A stretch of 64,000 nucleotides of DNA from an uncultured Oscillospiraceae bacterium (GCA_934565655.1 CAKTIE010000004.1:62001-126000); one strand, 5' to 3'; positions 17,564-26,977 are shown, counted from the first letter of the stretch. The notes: a model not told the origin generated them from the letters alone. Made by a program: numbers and translations.

Positions 17564-17598
17564 AAAAGTCCTGTTTTTGATAGAAAACAGGACTTTTT
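17563..17598 (+). terminator. Terminator of the tRNA operon
   Basis: AAAAAGTCCTGTTTT (17563-17577) pairs with AAAACAGGACTTTTT (17584-17598) across six bases. It lies on the element side of attL, so the element supplies the current terminator. Confidence 0.85.
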
Positions 17599-17622
17599 CT
17601 TTACTTTTTGCCCGATTTAATC

Positions 17623-17668
17623 TGTGGGTCAGGGTGTGGGTCAGCTTTGACCCACACCCTGACCCACA
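17623..17668. repeat. Perfect inverted repeat made of four TGACCCACA motifs near attL
   Basis: Positions 17623-17643 are the exact reverse complement of 17648-17668 around GCTT. Each arm holds two TGACCCACA motifs 12 bp apart. The same motif recurs near attR. Probably integrase arm-type binding sites. Confidence 0.75.
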
Positions 17669-17690
17669 TGCGGAAATGCGCGGAAAGACC

Positions 17691-17726
17691 AAAAGAGGAG
17701 CGGACGGAAAAGCCGTCCGCTCCTCT
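17691..17726 (-). terminator. Terminator of the IME1 integrase gene
   Basis: AGAGGAGCGGACGG (17694-17707) pairs with CCGTCCGCTCCTCT (17713-17726); on the minus strand the stem is followed by TTTTGGTC. Confidence 0.8.
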
Positions 17727-17740
17727 CTGCTTAGATCAGT

Positions 17741-18895
17741 TTACATCACCTGCGCCATGAAGCTGCCCATGGTTTGGGCGGCTTCGTCCTGCTTCTGGCG
17801 GGTGGCGTGGGTGTAGGTGCGCAGGGTAAATCCCGCGTCATAGTGACCCAGCATACTGCTGACGGTTTTCACGTCCACGCCGTTTTGTAAGGCCAACGTG
17901 GCAAATGTGTGCCTGAGGTCGTGAAAGCGTATGTGCGGCAGTCCTGCGTCCTTCAGAATTTTCTTGTGCAGATTCACGATGGAGTCGGGGTAGTACATCT
18001 CTCCCGTGATGGGTGATGGAAACATGTACGGATTGCCGGGGTGCTTTTTGTGTTCGGCGATCAGCAGGTCGACGGCTTCTTGGGGGATAGACACCTTGCG
18101 GACCGATGTTTCCGTCTTGGGCCGTGAGAGCGTCAGTTCGCCGTTGGGGTTCTTGACGTACTGCTTACTGACGGAGATGGTTTTATCCTCGATGTCGAGG
18201 TCGCTCCACAGGAGGGCGGTCAGCTCACCCTTACGCAGACCGCTGACCAGTTCCAGATAGAACATGGGCAGCAGTCCTCTCTTATCCGCAGCGTCGAGGT
18301 ATATCTTAATATGCTCCGGCTTGAGAATCTGCATCTCGAATTTCTGTACCTTCGGCGCGATGCAATCCTCGGTGGGGTTGCGGAGGATCAGGCGCTCTTT
18401 CACGGCACGGTTCAGGGCGTTGTGCAGCATCAGGTGCAGGCTGCGGACGGTGGTGCTGCTGAGTCCCGGATTGCCGTGGCCGCTTTTGCGGTTGGTACGG
18501 CCACTCTCCATCAGCTCCTTGTAGAGCTTTTGCAGGTCGTGAGCGGCCAGCTTCGTGAGCTTGATGCTGCCGATGCGGGGGATGGTGTATTGCTCGATCA
18601 TCAGGCGATAGCGATCCGCTGTGGCGACGCGGACATTTGGTTTGGCGTAGATGTCGTACCAACTCCGCAGCCACGTGGCCACGGTGTACTCGTCGGCACG
18701 GCTGACGTCGACACCCTTGGTGGCTTCCATGGCGGCAGCCAGTTTCGCCTTGCACTCCGCCTGTGTTTTTCCGAGGACGTTCTTGATGATACGCTTGCCA
18801 GTTTCCGAGTTGTAGCCTGCGGTGTAGCGGCCCTCCCAGCGACCGTCGCTGCGTTTGCGGATGTTACCTTCACCGTTGGCGCGTTTCTTGGCCAT
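17741..18895 (-). CDS. int: IME1 tyrosine integrase
   Basis: A 384-residue site-specific tyrosine recombinase. N-terminal AP2-like/arm-binding domain (GEGNIRKRSDGRWEGRYTAGYN), SAM-like core-binding domain (about 65-165), then the catalytic domain with Arg (SGLRKGEL), His-x-x-Arg (FHDLRH), His (LGHYDAG) and Tyr nucleophile (LRTYTHAT). ATG 18895 has AGGAG eight bases upstream; longer starts lack a ribosome site. It lies at the left end next to attL, as expected of an enzyme that recombines tRNA-Thr. Confidence 0.95.
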   Translation of the reverse strand: MAKKRANGEGNIRKRSDGRWEGRYTAGYNSETGKRIIKNVLGKTQAECKAKLAAAMEATKGVDVSRADEYTVATWLRSWYDIYAKPNVRVATADRYRLMIEQYTIPRIGSIKLTKLAAHDLQKLYKELMESGRTNRKSGHGNPGLSSTTVRSLHLMLHNALNRAVKERLILRNPTEDCIAPKVQKFEMQILKPEHIKIYLDAADKRGLLPMFYLELVSGLRKGELTALLWSDLDIEDKTISVSKQYVKNPNGELTLSRPKTETSVRKVSIPQEAVDLLIAEHKKHPGNPYMFPSPITGEMYYPDSIVNLHKKILKDAGLPHIRFHDLRHTFATLALQNGVDVKTVSSMLGHYDAGFTLRTYTHATRQKQDEAAQTMGSFMAQVM

Positions 18896-19105
18896 TGAAT
18901 CAGCTCCTTTTCTTTTGTTAGCAAACATACATACCACAAAGTTGCTGGAATAGCTACTACATTTTTGAAAAGGGGTTTCTTTATTTATGACGACGCAAAA
19001 CGATACGGACAAGAAAAAGAATCGTGTCACACAAATGGCACCGAGCCTTTTCTTGTTGCCGATGTTTGAAGTGTATGGTATTCTGTTCTCGGAAGGAGTG
19101 ATTGT

Positions 19106-21736
19106 ATGCCCAAACGTAACAACAGACTCAAGGAATATTTTGGGTTCATTCCCATCAATCCGACTGTAAACTTCTATGAGCATCCCTGTGCGGGGACGCT
19201 TTCGAATATACCCAAGGCAGTCCAGACGGAGGAGATGGTCCTCCTCGCGCTTGAAAGTGAGGAACAGTATTCTTCTCCTGTCCTGAGATATACCTCTAAG
19301 AAACTAAAGACTGACGAAATCTGCGACAAGGCCGTTGCAGTCAATGTGCTGAACTTCCTCTATACACCGCAGGAATACAGAACTGCTGAAAGGTGTCTCG
19401 ATGCAGTAAGAAGGGATACCGATACGCACATGGGGGAACGAGCTATTCTTTCCGGTGTACCAGAGAATGTATTGCATGGACCATTAGGAAACGAAATATG
19501 CAAGGCTGCTGTGGCTGCAAAATGGGAGACACTCGTGTATGTACCAAAGGAATACATCACGGCATATATGCTTATGAGCGCTGCAGAGGCGATTCCTGAG
19601 GGAGATAGTCTCTATGATGTCTCCTACTGCTTTCCTCGCGCAAAGCTCACCAAAACGCTCTGTGTGGCGATTATGAAGCGAGCCGGCAAAGGATTTGCTT
19701 CCTTACCTCCACGTTTCAAGAAGGATAAGGACGTGATTGACGCTGCCATATCCAGCTATCCGGATGCTGTGATGGAACTGGCAGATGAACAGCTCACAGA
19801 GGAACGGCTTCACCGGGCACTGGAACAGGACGACACTCTGCTCCACCGGCTGCCGGATGAGATTTTGGACCGTTTCGGGATTGAACACCCTGCGAATGTG
19901 ACTCAGGCAAAGGACGCAGCTTCTTCCTTGCCGGAAATCCGTGCTGTCGAGTCGGAACTGCCGGAGATACCCGGAACTGCCATGGCGACGACCGCCTCGG
20001 CGCTTCCCGTTCTCTATGACCTTACCGCCGGTGACAGCATTCCGAACACCGGAAAGTTCTTCTACATCACCGACCTGCACCTTGAATCCCAGCTTGGCTT
20101 GACCGGTATGACTGTTGATGAAATCAAGGGTAATGTGGCACAAAAGGTAGATGAGATGCTGGGCGGCCTCAGCAAAGAAGACATGGCAGATGGTGTCCTG
20201 CTCGTCGGCGGCGATGTGGCTGACAGCGAGGAGGTTGCCAAAATATTCTTTGATGCTGTGTTCTTCCACTTCCACGGTCCTATCATTTTCGTCCTTGGCA
20301 ATCACGAGCTGTGGGATGGCTGCACCTATGCGAATGGAGAATCCCGTCGAAAGAGGTCGATAGACGAGGTCGTAGCAGCTTACAAGCGATTCTACAAAGT
20401 GGGGTCCGGCTTTGAGGGAAAGACATATTGCCTTGAAAATGAGGTTCTCGTCTGCTATAAGAATTCCATGCAGCGGAACTCTGATGAGTTCGGTGTTGGC
20501 CGCAAAACCGCAGGGATGCCCCGTGGCGGTCTCTGCGTCCTCACAGAAGAAATGCTTTTACACACCAGTACCGACGACCTGCGGGAGTTCTTCGATGAAT
20601 GCTCCATGATTGTTCTCGGCGGACTTGGTTTCTGTGGACTTAATCCGCGCTATAACGCCGACACAGGCCTGTTCCGAGATAGAGTGTCCCGTGAGGAAGA
20701 CATCGAGCGCTCCAAGCGGTTTAGGGCTGTATACGATAGAGTCATGTCCTGCGCCAGTGACAAGCGGGTGGTCGTTCTCACTCATACACAGATGGAGGAC
20801 TGGACGACAGATGCCCCTAATAAGGGCTGGGTCTATGTGAATGGACATACGCATCAGAATGGGCTGGTAAAGACAGATGACGGCGTGGCCGTACTCTATG
20901 ACAATCAGGTAGGCTACAAGCCGAAAAAGTGGCATCTCAACCAGTTTTCGCTAGAGAGGTATTACGACCCATTCGAAGCATGGGCGGATGGCATCTATCA
21001 GATAACACCACAGCAGTATATGGATTTCAATGCCGGTCGTGGCATCCAAATGGAATACTTCCGGCAGCAGGGAGACATTTACGCACTGAAGCAAAAGGGC
21101 ATCTATATGTTCATGCTGCAATATGGCCTTGGTCTATATTTGCTGCGTGGCGGCCAGAAACTCAACGTATTTCATGAACTGGAATACTACGCTGCCAACT
21201 TGGAAAAGTATGTTGAAAAGATTCAGATGGCATTCAGGCCGTACCGCAATGCACTCGATAAGATTGCTGCAGAGGTGAAGCGGTTTGGCGGTTCCGGATA
21301 TGTGCATGGAAGTATCGTAGATATAGACTTCTATAATCATATCAATCTTGACCCGTTCAATGGAATCATTATGCCATATTTTGCTCTCGACACAACAGGC
21401 CGAATAGGCTTTTGTTCTATACGCGAACTATTGGAATCATCTCCTATTCCCGCACAGGGGAGTAATGGAAATCCGTTGTTGTCCACTTACACAAAGCTGC
21501 TGGATGCTGGCGGCATGTCTATCCTCGTGCCGACCGTTAAGGAAGATGCTTTGGCAGTGGTGCCGACGGAGGTACTGGACGAAAAGGATATTTACGCGCC
21601 GTCCCGTGTTATGAAGTCTATCCAATACCTGTTGGACAAGGGTGTTGTGAGGGTTTGGAACGATGCTGTACTCGCCATGGTTGATAGGAATACACTACCG
21701 GAGACTCAACATGAGCTACAGAAAAACAGAACATGA
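19106..21736 (+). CDS. Large metallophosphoesterase cargo protein
   Basis: An 876-residue protein. Residues 1-300 are helical repeats containing NEICKAAVAAKWETLVYVPKE-like units (similar in style to DUF4116 repeats). The calcineurin-like phosphoesterase domain spans about 310-610: DLHLE, GGDVAD, GNHELW, LTHTQ and NGHTHQ give all metal ligands of the family. The last 260 residues are unassigned. ATG 19106 has AAGGAG eight bases upstream. It has its own terminator and is transcribed opposite to the integrase and relaxase genes, as cargo. Substrate unknown; a nucleic-acid or phosphoprotein target, and a host-defence role, are speculation. Confidence 0.75.
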   Translation: MPKRNNRLKEYFGFIPINPTVNFYEHPCAGTLSNIPKAVQTEEMVLLALESEEQYSSPVLRYTSKKLKTDEICDKAVAVNVLNFLYTPQEYRTAERCLDAVRRDTDTHMGERAILSGVPENVLHGPLGNEICKAAVAAKWETLVYVPKEYITAYMLMSAAEAIPEGDSLYDVSYCFPRAKLTKTLCVAIMKRAGKGFASLPPRFKKDKDVIDAAISSYPDAVMELADEQLTEERLHRALEQDDTLLHRLPDEILDRFGIEHPANVTQAKDAASSLPEIRAVESELPEIPGTAMATTASALPVLYDLTAGDSIPNTGKFFYITDLHLESQLGLTGMTVDEIKGNVAQKVDEMLGGLSKEDMADGVLLVGGDVADSEEVAKIFFDAVFFHFHGPIIFVLGNHELWDGCTYANGESRRKRSIDEVVAAYKRFYKVGSGFEGKTYCLENEVLVCYKNSMQRNSDEFGVGRKTAGMPRGGLCVLTEEMLLHTSTDDLREFFDECSMIVLGGLGFCGLNPRYNADTGLFRDRVSREEDIERSKRFRAVYDRVMSCASDKRVVVLTHTQMEDWTTDAPNKGWVYVNGHTHQNGLVKTDDGVAVLYDNQVGYKPKKWHLNQFSLERYYDPFEAWADGIYQITPQQYMDFNAGRGIQMEYFRQQGDIYALKQKGIYMFMLQYGLGLYLLRGGQKLNVFHELEYYAANLEKYVEKIQMAFRPYRNALDKIAAEVKRFGGSGYVHGSIVDIDFYNHINLDPFNGIIMPYFALDTTGRIGFCSIRELLESSPIPAQGSNGNPLLSTYTKLLDAGGMSILVPTVKEDALAVVPTEVLDEKDIYAPSRVMKSIQYLLDKGVVRVWNDAVLAMVDRNTLPETQHELQKNRT

Positions 21737-21770
21737 CAAAAATCCAGACATCGTCTGGATTTTGTCATGT
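21731..21770 (+). terminator. Terminator after the metallophosphoesterase gene
   Basis: A long stem: the ACATGACAAA side includes the stop codon, the tip is TCCAGAC-ATC-GTCTGGA, and the descending arm ends TTTTGTCATGT. Confidence 0.8.
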
Positions 21771-21974
21771 TGGCTTCTCTTATCCCTTTTACCCATTATA
21801 AAGGGCCTACGGTGGAAGTTTTACTTGTCATATTATATAATCTAAAATATATTTCTCTATCCATTCTTCAGAAGTCACTTGTACTTATTGTACAAAAGTC
21901 ATACATCGTCCGGAAAATTGTAACAGCTTTGTTTCCGCTTTTCTTTGCTTACTGTGACGCAAGTTTTGTGCCGC

Positions 21975-23942
21975 TTACATACCGCTCATACCGCCCATGC
22001 CGTGGTTCTGCTCATCCTCGTGGTCGTTCCATTTGTGACCCATGGCCATCTTCTTCTCCCGCAGGCGTTGCATGCGCTTGTGGTCGATTTGGATGCCTAT
22101 GGGAGCGGAGGGACGCGGCGCATTGTTCCGGAAGATGCTGCCCATGTGGTGCAGCAGCCGCGTGGCGGACAGCAGAATGTTGGGCGGCGGCAAATCCTCC
22201 TGCCGCTCCATGCGGTCGAGGAAATATCCGGCGTAGGCGTGACCGTTCCGCTCCGCCACGGAAAACCAATATTGTGCGGCGTCCTTATCTTTTGGAACGC
22301 CCTCACCCATGAGACAGAGCTTTCCCAGTAGATACTGTGCGTAGGGAGTGGCCTGTTCCGCGGCTTGATGTAAATATGTTGCCGCTCTTGCGCTATCCTT
22401 GGAGATATTTTCGCCGGTGAGGTACTCCTTGCCCAAGCGGTAGGCGGCATACTCATGGCCACTGTCCGCCGCCTGTTGTAGCCAGTAGAGACCTTTCGCT
22501 GGATCGTGGGTATCGGGATCATCCGAGAGGTACAGTTTTCCCAAGGCATATTGGGCATCGGGCAATTCTTGTGCCGATACCTCCAACCAGCGTTTTGCCT
22601 GCTCTGCGTCTGGCACCAGCAGACCACCGTCGCGGTACAGTAGACCCATGAGGTATTGTGCGTGAGGGTCGCCTGAGTTCGCAATTTGCTCCAGTTGCGC
22701 AGCGGCGTTGTCCCGTTCCTCCAGCGGTGTGCTTTCGTCAGCAATGATTTTCCGCAGCTCCCAGCAGTCGTAGGACATATTGCGGTCATCTATCTGTTCG
22801 TCTTCCTGCGTCAAGTCTGCGTCCTCGAAGGACATTCGACCTTGGCGGATATACTCCGCCTCTTTTATGACCGCGTTCTTGATCTGGCGGAACTCTTTCT
22901 GCTGTGACAGCGGCGGGCGCTGCCGTTGCTGTTCAGAATAGTAATCGTTGAGCTGGCATTGCAGCTCCCACCACTTCTGGTAGCATTCGTTGACCGTGGG
23001 CAGCTTCTCCATGGCATCCACCACCTCGTCCGCCAACTGCTTCAGAGGCTTCGGCAGATAGCTGTAGACTTTCTTGCCCTGCACATCATTCAGCTTTTGA
23101 GACAACTCCCAAAGCTTCTTCTCAGCGGTCGGGCAGATGCAGAGACCATCCCGCATACGCTGCGCCAACTCCAGCATGGCCTGCCGGGTCTGACGCACCA
23201 GCTCGTCACGGGATGCGCTTTTCTCCTCGTAGAGATGCAGCAGCTCCTGCTGGAATATCTGGTTGGTCAGCGTGGACTTGATCTGGCGGATACCGTCCTT
23301 ATTCAAGTATGCCTGTCTCGGCTTCGCCGACCACGCCATCATGTGGACATGGGGATGATTACCCTCGTCATGGAAGGCAGCGTACCAGCGGAAATCCTCC
23401 GGCTTGATATTCATAGCGGCGGCGATGTCGTTCCTATGAGTGCGCAGCAGTGTACGCCATGCCGCAGCGTTGTCATAGCCCAGCCGCGCAGCATCCTCCC
23501 GCTTCAGGGAGATGATGTGCGTCCACACGTTGCCGGTGTAGTGTTCCAGTTCGTCCATGGCCGTGTCCAGCAACACATGATCCGCGTCGCCGAACAGGCC
23601 GTGGCTGCCCAACCGTTCCGCTCTGGGGCGGGTGGCGATGTACTTGGCGTAGCCCTCGGTGGACTGCACACGGTTCCAGTTTTGCTCCAGCGCTAGTGTG
23701 ATGAAGGACGAGGCGTTGGCTTTGGTGGGTGCGGCATTGTAGTCATCGTACTCCAACAACTCTCGCGTGTCAGGAAAATCCTTCACCAATTTCTGAATAA
23801 GCTGCTCCTGCTTTCGCGTAGGCGGACGGTCATCCGGTACGATCTCCACGCGCTCACGGGTGGCAATGTAGTTCAGATACCCGCTGGCGTTCTGCCCGCC
23901 GCCGCATTTGATGTAGGGACTTTTGACGATCAGTCTTGCCAT
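21975..23942 (-). CDS. MobP3-type relaxase with Sel1-like repeats
   Basis: A 655-residue relaxase that nicks the element at oriT and pilots the strand into a recipient. The N-terminal 280 residues form the relaxase domain (MARLIVKSPYIKCGG start; histidine triad HDEGNHPHVHMMAW). A helical middle follows, and from about 400 to 590 come Sel1-type repeats (AQYLMGLLYRDGG, AQYALGKLYLSDD, AAYRLGKEYLTGE, AQYLLGKLCLMGEG), a combination known from clostridial mobilizable elements. It overlaps the mobC stop by 13 bp. Its N-terminal 280 residues are nearly identical to the chimeric gene at 35919. Confidence 0.88.
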   Translation of the reverse strand: MARLIVKSPYIKCGGGQNASGYLNYIATRERVEIVPDDRPPTRKQEQLIQKLVKDFPDTRELLEYDDYNAAPTKANASSFITLALEQNWNRVQSTEGYAKYIATRPRAERLGSHGLFGDADHVLLDTAMDELEHYTGNVWTHIISLKREDAARLGYDNAAAWRTLLRTHRNDIAAAMNIKPEDFRWYAAFHDEGNHPHVHMMAWSAKPRQAYLNKDGIRQIKSTLTNQIFQQELLHLYEEKSASRDELVRQTRQAMLELAQRMRDGLCICPTAEKKLWELSQKLNDVQGKKVYSYLPKPLKQLADEVVDAMEKLPTVNECYQKWWELQCQLNDYYSEQQRQRPPLSQQKEFRQIKNAVIKEAEYIRQGRMSFEDADLTQEDEQIDDRNMSYDCWELRKIIADESTPLEERDNAAAQLEQIANSGDPHAQYLMGLLYRDGGLLVPDAEQAKRWLEVSAQELPDAQYALGKLYLSDDPDTHDPAKGLYWLQQAADSGHEYAAYRLGKEYLTGENISKDSARAATYLHQAAEQATPYAQYLLGKLCLMGEGVPKDKDAAQYWFSVAERNGHAYAGYFLDRMERQEDLPPPNILLSATRLLHHMGSIFRNNAPRPSAPIGIQIDHKRMQRLREKKMAMGHKWNDHEDEQNHGMGGMSGM

Positions 23943-24343
23943 TCCTCATTCTCCAGTTCGCGGAGCTTTTGCTCCATTCGCAGGCGACCGTTGGTGTGTC
24001 TGACCGCCGCGATGCTCTTGGCACGCTCCTGACGGAGCACCGCTTCGTCCACGTTGATACTTTGCAGCAAAATGGAGATCGCCATGTCCATCTCAACAGT
24101 TTGCTTGTAGAGGATGGATGCCATGCGATCCTCCAGCAGCTTCAGCCGACCGTCGATGGCTGTCTGTATCGCCAGCGGGAGCGTAGCGCTACTCTCCGCC
24201 GCCAGTGTGTCTGCGTAGAAGTTCACGGCCTTTTCCACGAACTCATTCTTGCTGCGGCAGCGGTCGGCCTTGTACCAGTGCTCCAGCTTTTCCGCCGTTT
24301 CCGGCTTCATCCGGAAATTTAATCTATCTTTGTTTTCACTCAT
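23930..24343 (-). CDS. MobC-like relaxosome accessory protein
   Basis: A 137-residue protein with an N-terminal ribbon-helix-helix-like region (RLNFRMKPETAEKLEHWYK, SKNEFVEKAVNFYADTL) and a C-terminal helical segment rich in Arg/Glu. Such proteins bind oriT and help the relaxase. The second half recurs, fused to another protein, at 37220-37702. Confidence 0.75.
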   Translation of the reverse strand: MSENKDRLNFRMKPETAEKLEHWYKADRCRSKNEFVEKAVNFYADTLAAESSATLPLAIQTAIDGRLKLLEDRMASILYKQTVEMDMAISILLQSINVDEAVLRQERAKSIAAVRHTNGRLRMEQKLRELENEEWQD

Positions 24344-24663
24344 ATTACCTCCAAATCTCCGTAAGGCGCGCCGAAAGTCTCGTCAAATCTGCCGTTGCGG
24401 GGACTATGACGCCAACCGTAGGAAAACCCCACTCAACAGGCGCCATTTTCGACTCCGCTGAAAACTCCCGTAAACTGTCCGCACTGCGGGCAGATGTGTC
24501 CGGGCAGAGCGGCGGTAACGACGCCAGCCTTTTATCCTGCTTCTTCCTTTGTCCCGCTTCTTCCTTTGTCCCGAAAGCCTTCCGCAAATCCGCCCGAAAA
24601 CGGCTCGGAATCCTTCTCCAGGGCAGGGACGCTGCCCCGCCCCGAAGGCGGCCACACAACGGC
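24344..24663. other. Noncoding stretch: candidate oriT with 17-bp tandem repeat
   Basis: No credible gene lies here. A 17-bp unit GCTTCTTCCTTTGTCCC occurs twice in immediate tandem (24539-24555 and 24556-24572), and GC-rich short inverted repeats follow near 24620-24660. A repeat-bearing gap directly upstream of mobC and relaxase genes is the usual place for an origin of transfer, but no nic site is recognisable. Confidence 0.4.
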
Positions 24664-25107
24664 TCACAGGGGCAAACACGGGGGTCCCTCAGCCTGTTCG
24701 GCCAGTTGCTGCTGTGCCCGTTGACGCTCGGCGGCAGCTTCGGCCACGGCAAACTGCCGCTGATGGAACTGCTCCACCGCCTGTCTCCACGGCAGCAGTG
24801 TATAGAGCAGGGAGCCGTTTCGTTTGCGGCCATTCCTGAGAACGATGGAGGTACGCTCCGTGCGGATGAGTCCTTTTTCCTCCAGCGACCGCACATATTT
24901 GCACACCGTATTGCGGCTCATGCCCACCGCATCACCGATGGTACGGTAGCTGGGGTAGCACTGGTAGGTCTTGCGATCCTCACAGAACAACAGGAATGAG
25001 TACACGGCGATCTCACCGGGTGACAGTCCCAATTGGCAGATGACCTTCGGCACGGGGTAGTAGTTCTTGACAGGGTCTGGCTTCTGCCACGGCAGGGTGC
25101 GGGTCAT
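24664..25107 (-). CDS. Winged-helix (HTH_36-type) protein of the element
   Basis: A 147-residue protein. The N-terminal half is a winged helix-turn-helix (LSPGEIAVYSFLLFCEDRKTYQCYPSYRTIGDAVGMSRNTVCKYVRSLEEKGLI), as found in replication initiators and regulators of mobile elements; the C-terminus is Gln/Ala-rich. Its start overlaps the excisionase stop by four bases. Likely a regulator or replication-related protein. Confidence 0.7.
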   Translation of the reverse strand: MTRTLPWQKPDPVKNYYPVPKVICQLGLSPGEIAVYSFLLFCEDRKTYQCYPSYRTIGDAVGMSRNTVCKYVRSLEEKGLIRTERTSIVLRNGRKRNGSLLYTLLPWRQAVEQFHQRQFAVAEAAAERQRAQQQLAEQAEGPPCLPL

Positions 25108-25313
25108 CTCTCACCGCCTGTCTGCGACGCTACCCACTGGCAGAATTTTTCTTTCGGAACAACAATGCGGCTGCCCACACGCAGGGCGGGGAAGCTCGTT
25201 TCATGCATCAGTTCATAGGCGCTGGAGATAGAGATGCCCAGCACCTTTGCCACCATTTCCGCATTGAGGAATAACGGCAGCTCATCGTAGTTTGTATAGA
25301 CGGATCGTTTCAT
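25104..25313 (-). CDS. xis: Excisionase-type helix-turn-helix protein
   Basis: A 69-residue MerR/AlpA-like helix-turn-helix protein (LNAEMVAKVLGISISSAYELMHETSFPALRVGSRIVVPKEKFCQWV), the form of excisionases that direct integrase toward excision. ATG 25313 has AGGAG eight bases upstream. Cotranscribed with the following HTH gene. Confidence 0.75.
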   Translation of the reverse strand: MKRSVYTNYDELPLFLNAEMVAKVLGISISSAYELMHETSFPALRVGSRIVVPKEKFCQWVASQTGGER

Positions 25314-25705
25314 GAGATACTCCTTGTTTCAAATTCAGAGAAAAAAGAACTTGCGTTTCGGAGGTCTCTCTGTTAGACTGTTTGCAGATGGCGTCTGCGT
25401 TTTCCGAAGCGCGGCGTGCCGCCAGCCTGTTGCAGCAGTTTGGCGGCTTTCATTTTTGTAGGGACGATATACGGTTCTCACCTCTTTTCGTTGGATTTGC
25501 CATGCACCACAGGCCGTTCCTGCCGCGCTTTGTCTGCGCGGCGTTTGTCTCTGCCTTGGTACGCTCGGCTGCACTGCGCAGCGTTGTGGCGTACTTCCCC
25601 AGCGAGTATCTTCTCTGGTGATGGGTATGTGGTTGTGAAGGTGCAGCGGCCACAGGGAATGATTTCCGCTGATATTTTTCTCATTGACTTTGTGACCGTT
25701 TTGCG
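25314..25705. other. Stretch without a supported gene
   Basis: Short open frames on both strands lack good starts and recognisable protein character. I see no RNA gene or repeat here. Confidence 0.4.
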
Positions 25706-25815
25706 TTAGACTAATCCAAGAGAAGAGACTTCTGTTAGTCTTGCGCTTTTAGATTAACAGATGACGGGAGCATTGTCAAGACAGATTGATTAACATTTTG
25801 TGAATTAGTCTAATC
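25706..25815. promoter_or_regulatory. Operator-like array TTAGnCTAA before the DUF6076 gene
   Basis: TTAGACTAA (25706-25714) and its reverse complement TTAGTCTAA (25805-25813) bracket the divergent intergenic region; partial copies TTAGTCTTG (25735-25743) and TTAGATTAA (25749-25757) lie between. The last full copy is just upstream of the ribosome site of the plus-strand gene. Confidence 0.5.
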
Positions 25816-25825
25816 AGGAGGGTGT

Positions 25826-26782
25826 ATGATAAAATATGTATTTAAAACATATATCGCTGATGGGGTAGAGCACTATGTATACGGAGCAGAGACTTGTAAG
25901 GATTTTGACCTGAAATTGCAAAACATCGGTTTTCCGGACAGCTTGCTGTCTCTGACCTATATGGATATCGGAACAATTGAGCCGTTGGTCAAAAAGCTCA
26001 ATGATGAGCTGTGGGAGCTGACAACGACACATGATAAGAAACACACCGAAGCTGCCCATGCTTTGCTGGCAGAGCTGGCGCTTCGTCATGTTTACTTCGA
26101 GCATTTCCAGCTGGACTGGCAATATCGACTGTCACGGGCGGCCATTTTTGAGGACTATACGGAGACGATGCTGCCAAGACAGTACCTGTATGGTTTATCA
26201 AAGAACCTTCGGCGGATGCAGGAGCAGATCATCGACCTATTCAAAAATGTACTGGACATTGACCGTAGTAAGGATCCCGTTTCCCAGCGGATGGTCGCCT
26301 ACTACAATGCAAACGGTGACAACGCATTCCGTTTTTGTCCGGAACCTGTTGGCTTTGAGCTAATCAACAAAAGCATATTTGCAGAGGTGCTGAGTCCTGA
26401 AACAGTTTATGACATTCTTGATTATCACCTGCGGGAGTGCGTCAAGCGAGAGATCAAGATGCGGGTGTGCAAGAACTGCGGAAAGTATTTTGCCGTGACC
26501 GGACGTGCTACCACAGAGTATTGTGATCGCGTCTTTGACGAGAAGGGCCGCACCTGCAAGGATGTGGGCGCGATTGTCCAGTGGACGCGTAGCAAGCAGG
26601 ATGACGAGATATTCAAGGCATATCGCAGAGAGTACAAAAAGCGCTTTGCGTGGATCAAAGCCGGACGAATTTCTGATGAAGATTTCTACGCTTGGAGCGA
26701 GAAGGCCAGAGAACAGAAAAAGAAATGTGACAAGGGTCTCATCACGCTGGAGGAGTTCCAGCGTTGGTTGAGCGAATCATAA
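25826..26782 (+). CDS. DUF6076-like protein with zinc-finger motif
   Basis: A 318-residue protein common on clostridial mobile elements. Residues about 215-250 hold a treble-clef-like cysteine set (CKNCGKYF, EYCDRV, RTCKDVGA), followed by a basic helical C-terminus. The N-terminal 200 residues are helical and unassigned. Function unknown; DNA or RNA binding is possible. It has GGAGGG before ATG 25826 and a hairpin terminator after the stop. Confidence 0.65.
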   Translation: MIKYVFKTYIADGVEHYVYGAETCKDFDLKLQNIGFPDSLLSLTYMDIGTIEPLVKKLNDELWELTTTHDKKHTEAAHALLAELALRHVYFEHFQLDWQYRLSRAAIFEDYTETMLPRQYLYGLSKNLRRMQEQIIDLFKNVLDIDRSKDPVSQRMVAYYNANGDNAFRFCPEPVGFELINKSIFAEVLSPETVYDILDYHLRECVKREIKMRVCKNCGKYFAVTGRATTEYCDRVFDEKGRTCKDVGAIVQWTRSKQDDEIFKAYRREYKKRFAWIKAGRISDEDFYAWSEKAREQKKKCDKGLITLEEFQRWLSES

Positions 26783-26823
26783 AGAATAGGGAGCCAGTCA
26801 AATGACCGGTTCCCTATTCTTTG
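26783..26823 (+). terminator. Terminator after the DUF6076 gene
   Basis: AAAGAATAGGGA pairs with TCCCTATTCTTT, with inner ACCGGT-like pairing. Confidence 0.8.
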
Positions 26824-26850
26824 CTTACACCGACGCAGGTTTTGCGCCGC

Positions 26851-26965
26851 TTAGCCGTCGTAGAGGACGTAGATCAGCAGACTGCCGCCATCCTCTATGA
26901 TACAGACGTTGCAGCGGAATCCGGCGTCCGCGATGGTGTCCCGTCCCGCCTGCATCATGACATAT
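26851..26965 (-). pseudogene. Unidentified gene tail (remnant)
   Basis: A minus-strand open stretch ends at a stop at 26853-26851 and reads AGRDTIADAGFRCNVC then SLLIYVLYDG. It has no start. The DNA covering its stop (26817-26853) matches 21941-21977, downstream of the relaxase gene, at about 32 of 37 positions, so it looks like the leftover of a related mobile gene. Confidence 0.4.
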
Positions 26966-26977
26966 GCGCACCATGCG

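Noticed and set aside
24345..24896. 183-residue minus-strand frame over the mob intergenic region
   Set aside because: No ribosome site, unusual composition, and it overlaps the well-supported HTH gene in another frame.
25335..25684. Small open frames before the excisionase gene
   Set aside because: Arg/Gln/Thr-rich, overlapping each other in several frames, with no convincing starts.
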